From SABI01 sp963678555 (GTDB lineage Bacteria; Spirochaetota; Spirochaetia; Sphaerochaetales; Sphaerochaetaceae), in assembly GCA_963678555.2 (NCBI GenBank), contig CAXXJA010000002.1:372001-436000 (forward strand): a DNA stretch of 64,000 bases, given 5' to 3'. Below are positions 58,813 through 64,000 of the stretch, one piece after another; positions within the stretch are counted from its first letter, which is position 1; each line of letters opens with the position of its first letter. The notes beneath the pieces are model-generated. The model did not search any database, had not been told where the DNA came from, and saw only the letters and a program-made list of their open reading frames with translations. The translations under genes were made by a program, and so were the position numbers.

Positions 58813-60489
58813 ATGAAATTATCAGGTGCAGAGATCATCGTTGCGTGTCTCAAAGAACAGAACGTTGATACAATTTTCGGTTTCCCCGGTGGGGCAGTGC
58901 TTCATATCTATGACGCATTGTACAAACACAGACATGAATTGAACCATATTCTCACTTCCCATGAACAGGGGGCTGCTCACGCAGCCGACGGCTATGCCCG
59001 GACAACAGGGAAAGTGGGAGTCGTATTCGCCACAAGCGGTCCCGGTGCGACAAACCTCGTAACCGGCCTTGCCACCGCCTATATGGATTCGGTTCCTGTT
59101 GTTGCATTTACCGGTAACGTTCCTACCAACCTGCTTGGAAAGGACAGCTTCCAGGAAGTCGATATCGCAGGAATAACCATGCCCATCACGAAACATAACT
59201 ATATCGTGAAGGATGTGAATGACCTTGCTCCAGTTATCCGGGAGGCCTTTGAAATCGCACGGAGCGGTAGACCCGGTCCGGTTCTTATCGACATTCCCAA
59301 GGATGTGACGGCTCATGAGACCGAGTATACAAAGGTCGAGATCGATACTACCCCCAGGACAGTGAACCGCTACAGTGTCAAGGATATCGACTCGATCGTG
59401 AAGATGCTCAAGGAATCGAAGCGGCCGATGGCCTATATCGGCGGCGGTGCTATCATCAGCAAGGCGCAGGAGGAGGTGAAGAACTTCCTCGAGAGGTACG
59501 ACATCGCAGCCGGAGTCTCTCTTATGGCGTATGGAGTCATCGATCAGGATAATGAGCGGTTCACCGGTATGATAGGGATGCACGGCTCGAAAGTGTCCAA
59601 TATCGCGGTCTCACGTTGTGATCTTCTCATCGTCATCGGCGCCCGCTTCTCCGACCGTGTTGTCTCCAAGGAGAGTGAGTTCGCCAAGGAAGCGAAGATA
59701 CTCCAGATCGACATCGATCCGGCCGAGATCAACAAGAATATCATGACACACCACAATGTGATCGGTAATATCAAGGATATCCTTGCGGACCTGAACCTGC
59801 GTGCCGATGCATCTTCGATCAGCCATAGTGACTGGATGAAGGAGGTGGCTCAGCTGAAGATTGATCATCCGGTGCGAGTCAGCGGAGAGGCAAAACGTCC
59901 CTATGAAGTGCTTAGAGCACTCAGCGAAGTAGCTCCGGACAATACCGCCATTGTCACCGAAGTCGGTCAGCACCAGATGTGGGCCGCCCAGTACTATCGC
60001 CACACCCCGAAAGGTAAGTTCCTGACCTCCGGCGGTCTTGGAACCATGGGTTACGGGACCGGGGCATCTATGGGAGCTCAGTTCGGTGCACCGGAGAGAC
60101 GCGTAGTTAACGTTGCCGGTGATGGCTCGTTCAAGATGAACTGCAACGAACTGGCAACCATCTCCCGCTACGGGATTCCTGTCATCATCCTCGTGATGAA
60201 CAATCATACCCTCGGAATGGTTCGACAGTGGCAGACCTTCTTCTATGACAACAGGTATGCTGAAACGACTCTCGATACTGAGATCGACTGGGTCAAGCTG
60301 GCAGAGGCTTACGGGGTCAAAGGGATGAGGCTGAACAAGGATGACGATCCGGCAGAGGTACTCAGGGCAGCGTTCGCACTTAAGGCTCCTGTGGTCATCG
60401 ACTGTGAGATCGGTATCGATGACAAGGTATTCCCTATGGTCGCCCCGGGAGCCAGTATCGAGGTGATGATCGATGACGAGGTGGAATAG
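58813..60489 (+). CDS. ilvB: Acetolactate synthase catalytic (large) subunit IlvB
   Basis: The 558-residue thiamine-diphosphate enzyme condenses two pyruvates, or pyruvate and 2-oxobutyrate. The conserved TPP glutamate lies in HILTSHEQGAAHAADGYAR. The FAD-binding middle domain and the C-terminal TPP motif GDGSFKMNCNELATISRYGIPVIILVMNN are complete. ATG 58813 begins the family N-terminus and follows AGGATTG; an open frame from 58735 overlaps ilvD and is not used. It ends the operon, far from its regulatory partner ilvN, and is followed by an intrinsic terminator. Confidence 0.94.
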   Translation: MKLSGAEIIVACLKEQNVDTIFGFPGGAVLHIYDALYKHRHELNHILTSHEQGAAHAADGYARTTGKVGVVFATSGPGATNLVTGLATAYMDSVPVVAFTGNVPTNLLGKDSFQEVDIAGITMPITKHNYIVKDVNDLAPVIREAFEIARSGRPGPVLIDIPKDVTAHETEYTKVEIDTTPRTVNRYSVKDIDSIVKMLKESKRPMAYIGGGAIISKAQEEVKNFLERYDIAAGVSLMAYGVIDQDNERFTGMIGMHGSKVSNIAVSRCDLLIVIGARFSDRVVSKESEFAKEAKILQIDIDPAEINKNIMTHHNVIGNIKDILADLNLRADASSISHSDWMKEVAQLKIDHPVRVSGEAKRPYEVLRALSEVAPDNTAIVTEVGQHQMWAAQYYRHTPKGKFLTSGGLGTMGYGTGASMGAQFGAPERRVVNVAGDGSFKMNCNELATISRYGIPVIILVMNNHTLGMVRQWQTFFYDNRYAETTLDTEIDWVKLAEAYGVKGMRLNKDDDPAEVLRAAFALKAPVVIDCEIGIDDKVFPMVAPGASIEVMIDDEVE

Positions 60490-60543
60490 GTCTTCACCGA
60501 TTCGGCGGAGACACTGAGATCAGACATCACGCAATCAAAATGA

Positions 60544-60575
60544 CGGGGGTGGGCTATACGGCTCACCCCGCTTTT
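60544..60575 (+). terminator. Intrinsic terminator of the ilv-leu operon
   Basis: CGGGGGTGGGC and GCTCACCCCG pair over ten bases, with one bulged G and one G-U, around a 6-base loop, followed by CTTTTT. This is a textbook Rho-independent terminator 54 bases after ilvB. Confidence 0.85.
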
Positions 60576-60611
60576 TGCTAAAATAGTTCTACTTTGCAGA
60601 TTTCTCAGAAC

Positions 60612-60642
60612 AAAAAAATACAGTATAGCCTACACTATACTG
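60612..60642 (-). terminator. Intrinsic terminator of the minus-strand Xre gene
   Basis: On the minus strand CAGTATAG and CTATACTG pair perfectly around a 6-base loop and are followed by TATTTTTTTG. It lies 65 bases past the regulator's stop codon. Confidence 0.75.
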
Positions 60643-60706
60643 CGCGAGTAATGAGATTCAAGACGTGTCACGGATCTGTCCTCACGAGAGATCAGGCTGA
60701 GAAAAC

Positions 60707-60928
60707 CTAGCTTTCTGTAGGATAGTTTTCTTCAGCGTAAATAATTACATCAGAAACTTTCATGGTAAGAACTGATGCGATCTTCTCGATGGTTTCAATC
60801 CGGGGAACACATCTTCCCGATTCGATAAAATACAGCTGACTCCTGGATATTCCAGTTTTCGCCACCAGTTTGTCCTGTGAGTAGCCGCCCTTCAAACGAA
60901 GGTCCCTAATTGCTTTTCCCATATCCAT
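60707..60928 (-). CDS. Small Xre-family helix-turn-helix regulator
   Basis: The 73-residue protein is a single HTH_3 domain: IRDLRLKGGYSQDKLVAKTGISRSQLYFIESGRCVPRIETIEKIASVL, with a short C-terminal extension. Single-domain Xre proteins act as repressors, often of themselves or of neighbouring accessory genes. ATG 60928 has no ribosome site, and the predicted -10 box leaves the mRNA with little or no leader. ATG 60922 is an alternative start. A 10-bp palindrome, TGTTATAACA (60928-60937), overlaps the -10 box and start codon and may be its own operator. Confidence 0.85.
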   Translation of the reverse strand: MDMGKAIRDLRLKGGYSQDKLVAKTGISRSQLYFIESGRCVPRIETIEKIASVLTMKVSDVIIYAEENYPTES

Positions 60929-60934
60929 GTTATA

Positions 60935-60963
60935 ACAATACCCATAATAAAAACGCTTGTAAA
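60935..60963 (-). promoter_or_regulatory. Promoter of the Xre gene, overlapped by a palindrome
   Basis: On the minus strand TTTACA (60963-60958), 17 bases and TATTGT (60940-60935). Transcription would start at about 60928, the A of the ATG. The palindrome TGTTATAACA (60928-60937) overlaps it. Confidence 0.6.
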
Positions 60964-61232
60964 GAGTTAATTTTCTGAAAAGTCATATGGAACTGAATAA
61001 ATGATACTTATGATATCCCGCCTTACTGCGTAAAGAGCGACGCCTCCGCGAACTTGGAATCAGTTCCATTTTTCCGTTATATCGAGGTAAAGACTACCTA
61101 TACACTTCTTAACAACTCCTGTATGAAGCTATTGACTCTGAAGGGTTGAAGGTATGAGATGAAAAAATTGTGCTAGAAAAATCTGTTTAAAGAAGTCGTG
61201 ACTTTCGCAGGGGTTTCATGTCAGCCTGCAGT
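60964..61232. other. Intergenic region without a recognisable gene
   Basis: About 270 AT-rich bases lie between the Xre promoter and the stop of the chromate-transport pair. GGAATCAGTTCC followed by ATTTTT (about 61050-61068) is a short stem with a T-run and may be a weak terminator. No open frame or RNA family is evident. Confidence 0.4.
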
Positions 61233-61796
61233 TCACGAAAACAGCCGCTGACTGAGATTCCAGATCACCATGAACAGCCCGCTGCCGATGATAGTCTTGA
61301 CAGGGGTGGACCTTCCTTTCATCAGGAACAGAAGGGCGTTCAGGAACAGGACAAGAGAAAGCACCGATTCACCTGAGGATGCTTCACCGCTGAACAGAGC
61401 CTGAGTGAAGATGCCGATACCGGCGGTCGCAATAAGAGAGACGACTGTCGGTTTCAGTCCCCAGAGGATTCCTTTCATCACCGAAAGCTCTCTGTATCGG
61501 TAGTAGATCACTGCGAGGATGAGGGCGAGCACGAGGGGACCGGTCACCACAGAGACTGTAGCAATCACCGTCCCCGGTAACCCTCCCATCTGAGTTCCGA
61601 CGAAACTTGCCATGTTCAATGCGATCGGACCGGGGGTCATCTGTGATATCGTGATGATATCGCTGAACTGCGTCATGGATACCCATCCTCTGACATCAAC
61701 GACCTGACGCTGAATCAGGGGAAGTGCGGCATATCCTCCGCCGAAACTGAGGATGCCTACCTGGAAGAAACTGATGAACAGGTCAAGATAGATCAT
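61233..61796 (-). CDS. Short-chain chromate transporter subunit (CHR domain, second gene)
   Basis: This 187-residue membrane protein is one CHR domain: ISFFQVGILSFGGGYAALPLIQRQVVDVRGW, then QMTPGPIALNMASFVGTQMGG. Short CHR proteins are encoded as tandem pairs that together equal one full ChrA. Full ChrA exports chromate; short pairs may transport chromate or other anions. It overlaps its partner by four bases on the minus strand and is the last gene of the pair. Five to six hydrophobic segments are predicted. Confidence 0.82.
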   Translation of the reverse strand: MIYLDLFISFFQVGILSFGGGYAALPLIQRQVVDVRGWVSMTQFSDIITISQMTPGPIALNMASFVGTQMGGLPGTVIATVSVVTGPLVLALILAVIYYRYRELSVMKGILWGLKPTVVSLIATAGIGIFTQALFSGEASSGESVLSLVLFLNALLFLMKGRSTPVKTIIGSGLFMVIWNLSQRLFS

Positions 61797-62380
61797 GAAG
61801 ATTCCTTTCGTGCAGTGACAAGGTAGTGGATGATGCCGCTTGAGATACCGAAGGCGATGACAAGGAGAATATTCACCTTCAGGAAGTAGGCCAGGATGAA
61901 GGCGACAGCCATGATACCCATACTGGCCACCTCCCGTTTTCTGGCTATCGTCCTTGCCATCACGTAGACAGCATGCAGAATCACAGCAGAGACCCCTATC
62001 CTCATACCTTCGAGAAGGTATTGAATGATGGAGTTGTCATTGACCCACTCGTAGACGAGTGAAAGAAGGGATAGAATGATCATGGCCGGAAGGATCGTTC
62101 CCAGCAGTGTCAGAAGAGCTCCCCGTACGCCTTTCATTCTGTACCCGACGAGAATCGAGGTGTTTACTGCGATCGGACCGGGAGAGGACTGCGCTATCGC
62201 TATAATATCGAGCATCTCATCTTCATCTATCCATCCATATTCCTGTACAAACAGGTTCCTCATCAGTGGAACGATCACATACCCTCCTCCGAGGGTGAAC
62301 AGGCTGAGTCTGAAGGTGGATAGGAACAACTGGAAATAGGTTGCCGGTGTATCATGTTCGTCTGCCCTGGGATCAATCAT
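61793..62380 (-). CDS. Short-chain chromate transporter subunit (CHR domain, first gene)
   Basis: The 195-residue partner of the preceding protein: FLSTFRLSLFTLGGGYVIVPLMRNLFVQEYGW and AQSSPGPIAVNTSILVGYRMKG. The two proteins should insert with opposite topology and form a heterodimer. It starts the pair and is divergent from the DUF47-phosphate transporter operon, with 89 bases between them. Substrate assignment to chromate is by family only. Confidence 0.82.
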   Translation of the reverse strand: MIDPRADEHDTPATYFQLFLSTFRLSLFTLGGGYVIVPLMRNLFVQEYGWIDEDEMLDIIAIAQSSPGPIAVNTSILVGYRMKGVRGALLTLLGTILPAMIILSLLSLVYEWVNDNSIIQYLLEGMRIGVSAVILHAVYVMARTIARKREVASMGIMAVAFILAYFLKVNILLVIAFGISSGIIHYLVTARKESS

Positions 62381-62420
62381 AGACGTACATTGTGGAGAAA
62401 ATCAGGAATTATATCAAGAT

Positions 62421-62449
62421 TTGCAAATGCCGAAAGCCTGGAGTATCAT
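62421..62449 (+). promoter_or_regulatory. Promoter of the DUF47-PiT operon
   Basis: TTGCAA (62421-62426), 17 bases and TATCAT (62444-62449). Transcription would begin near 62456, giving a 14-base leader with AGGAGAG before ATG 62470. No Pho-box-like repeat is visible. Confidence 0.55.
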
Positions 62450-62469
62450 GAAAAGCAGGAGAGCCCTGT

Positions 62470-63120
62470 ATGCGCATTTTCAATACAAAGAACAAGATCC
62501 TTATGGCATCCATCAGCGAATTCCTTGCCTGTGTGACTCAGAGCGGTGAACTACTGGAGAAGAGCATCGAAGCCTACCTTGTCAGTAATACCGAACAGTT
62601 CTCTCAGTCCGTGAAACGGATCAGGGACATCGAACATGAGGCTGATGAGATTCTCGAGAGAGTGAAACACGATCTGTACGCCTTCCTCCTGATACCCGAT
62701 ACACGAAGCGATGTCGACAGGCTTCTCAACGCGCTTGATGACTTCATTGATGCGACCAAACAGCTTCTGGTGCTTCTCTCTATTGAACGTCCGCACCTGC
62801 CTGAGGCGGTAGTGACCAGTTTCAGGACGATAAGTGAACGTACCTGCCTATCTTCAGAACATCTTGCTCAGGCATCTGATGCCTATTTCACCTATCCTCA
62901 GGATGTGGTCAACAGAGTGAGTCAGGTGATCGTGTGTGAGAAGGAAGTCGATTCGCTTCAGGAAGAAGCCCTTGATGTTCTGTTCAACGGGATACCCTCA
63001 ATGAATCTGGCACAGAAGACTCACATCACCAGATTCCTTGATCTCCTGTGTAATCTGAGTGATCTATGTAAAGATGTAGGAACGGATCTCATGATTAGCG
63101 CACTGAAACGGAACAGCTGA
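62470..63120 (+). CDS. DUF47/PhoU-like phosphate transport accessory protein
   Basis: The 216-residue all-helical protein belongs to DUF47 (Pit accessory, YkaA-like): VKRIRDIEHEADEILERVKHDLYAFLLIPDTRSDVDRLLNALDDFIDATKQ contains the acidic ExxxD-type motifs that in PhoU-like bundles bind metal. DUF47 genes nearly always precede a PiT transporter, and this one does, with two bases between the genes. It probably regulates phosphate uptake through the transporter at the cytoplasmic face. Start ATG 62470 has a good ribosome site. Confidence 0.9.
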   Translation: MRIFNTKNKILMASISEFLACVTQSGELLEKSIEAYLVSNTEQFSQSVKRIRDIEHEADEILERVKHDLYAFLLIPDTRSDVDRLLNALDDFIDATKQLLVLLSIERPHLPEAVVTSFRTISERTCLSSEHLAQASDAYFTYPQDVVNRVSQVIVCEKEVDSLQEEALDVLFNGIPSMNLAQKTHITRFLDLLCNLSDLCKDVGTDLMISALKRNS

Positions 63121-63122
63121 AG

Positions 63123-64000
63123 ATGAACCCTCTGGTCGTCCTGTTTTTTCTGACTGTACTGTTCATGGGGTGGTCCCTCGGTGCGAATGATGCCGCGAAC
63201 GTCTTCGGGACGGCAGTAGGAACACGGATGGTCCGCTTCCGTACCGCGGCAATCGTTTCCTCGCTTTTCGTCGTGATCGGAGCAGTGACTGCGGGAGAGG
63301 GGGCCAGTGAGGGTCTGAGTGCTCTGGTCGCCATCGATCGGATCCAGGATTCTTCCCTGATCGCACTGAGCGCTGCATCAACGGTTCTGATCATGACGCG
63401 TCTTGCTCTGCCTGTCTCGACGAGTCAGGCCCTCATCGGAGCGATCAGCGGGTATGTCATTGCCCGGAAGCTTCCTCTTGATGTGGCTTCACTCACCGGT
63501 ATCTGGGCGACCTGGGTCTACGGTCCCATCCTTGCGGGTATCACCAGCGCTCTGCTCTATCGGATCTTTCACCGATTTCTGATGAGAAGACGGATTCATG
63601 TGCTCACGATCGACCGGTACAACAGAATCCTTCTCATAGCTGCCGGGGCGGCAGGCTCCTATGCGCTGGGAGCCAATAATATCGCCAACGTCACAGGACT
63701 GTTCATCTCCTCCTTCGACGCTCAGGGTATCTCTCTGTTCTCCTCGATCCATGATACTTCCACTGAGCTGTTCCTGGTGGGGTCACTGGCTATCGCTGCG
63801 GGGATCATCACCTTCTCGAAGCGTGTGATGATGAGTGTCGGTAGCAACCTGTTCGAACTGTCACCCGTTGCCGCGTTCATCGTCGTCCTATCCACGGCAA
63901 TGGTACTGTTTCTGTTCTCTTCCATGTCTCTGCATGAGTTCCTCGTGGGGAGGAACCTGCCCGCTTTTCCCCTGATTCCTGTCAGTCAGTCTCAGGCAAG
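63123..64000 (+). CDS. PiT-family inorganic phosphate transporter (N-terminal part)
   Basis: The gene begins at ATG 63123 and is still open at the end of the window. The first 290 residues show the PiT signature MGWSLGANDAANVFGTAVGTRMV in the first half and the inverted-repeat partner SYALGANNIANVTG in the second. About eight membrane segments are visible. PiT proteins co-transport phosphate (usually as a metal-phosphate complex) with protons or sodium. It is co-transcribed with the DUF47 gene. The C-terminal helices lie beyond the window. Confidence 0.9.
   Translation, partial: MNPLVVLFFLTVLFMGWSLGANDAANVFGTAVGTRMVRFRTAAIVSSLFVVIGAVTAGEGASEGLSALVAIDRIQDSSLIALSAASTVLIMTRLALPVSTSQALIGAISGYVIARKLPLDVASLTGIWATWVYGPILAGITSALLYRIFHRFLMRRRIHVLTIDRYNRILLIAAGAAGSYALGANNIANVTGLFISSFDAQGISLFSSIHDTSTELFLVGSLAIAAGIITFSKRVMMSVGSNLFELSPVAAFIVVLSTAMVLFLFSSMSLHEFLVGRNLPAFPLIPVSQSQA

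Noticed and set aside
1..64000. CRISPR arrays, insertion sequences, prophage or integrase genes, rRNA
   Set aside because: None found: no regularly spaced repeats, transposase or integrase motifs, or ribosomal RNA sequence was seen in the window.

Overview
The window is about 64 kb of a bacterial chromosome with moderate G+C. It is densely packed, mostly in short operons with ATGA, TGATG or 4-base overlaps. The gene set suggests an anaerobic, free-living spirochaete (Spirochaetota). Evidence: two solute-binding proteins whose signal peptides end in LFAAG-type sequences, an Omp85-like barrel and a patatin-barrel that imply an outer membrane, a DbpA-type RNA-binding protein with a degenerate helicase core, orphan decarboxylase pump subunits, and a ferredoxin-ATPase/NifX cluster typical of anaerobes. 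The taxonomic call is an inference; there is no rRNA in the window.

Left third (1-30 kb). The window opens with the 3' end of a 5'-nucleotidase-type gene. Next come cobT-cobU-cobS (lower-ligand assembly of cobalamin), a Gfo/Idh oxidoreductase with a ThrH-like HAD phosphatase, a DksA/TraR zinc-finger gene, and a minus-strand pair (metallo-beta-lactamase fold and pseudo-DEAD-box RNA-binding protein). A coiled-coil gene overlaps mltG and is followed by tRNA-Leu(CAA). Envelope genes (Omp85-like, sugar-phosphate transferase), a GGDEF protein and a nim-cupin pair precede argC-argJ-argB-argD, with a palindromic operator candidate in front of argJ. A patatin-barrel, a DUF1893-like gene, zupT, queH, a TPR protein with a very acidic tail and a cardiolipin synthase follow.

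Middle third (30-50 kb). This part holds a degenerate amidohydrolase, a polar amino-acid ABC transporter on the minus strand, and divergent oadB-oadG without an alpha subunit. An aldo/keto reductase and a zinc alcohol dehydrogenase are transcribed divergently. The most unusual locus lies at 37.8-42.9 kb: a DUF134 regulator, a DUF5320 protein, two paralogous MinD-type ATPases each carrying two [4Fe-4S] motifs, two NifX-type proteins, a CoA-disulfide-reductase-like flavoprotein and a small Cys protein. It resembles the Desulfovibrio orange-protein (ORP) system but has extra components. Then come an orphan EIIC-like permease and a sugar ABC operon (binding protein, two permeases, YihX-like HAD), convergent with an AraC-type response regulator and LytS-type kinase that probably control it.

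Right third (50-64 kb). A single branched-chain amino-acid operon ilvN-ilvC-leuA-cimA-leuB-ilvD-ilvB encodes most of the route from pyruvate to valine, leucine and (via citramalate) isoleucine. leuCD and a transaminase are absent from the window. It is preceded by an unannotated 40-codon leader peptide ending LSTLILVVLIIL, followed by mutually exclusive hairpins: a classical attenuation arrangement, except that no U-tract follows. A strong intrinsic terminator ends the operon. The window closes with a small Xre regulator that may be leaderless, a split chromate-transporter pair, and a DUF47-PiT phosphate-transport pair that runs off the end.

Several strong hairpins lack U-tracts, and two of them occlude ribosome-binding sites, so RNA structure may matter for regulation in this genome.
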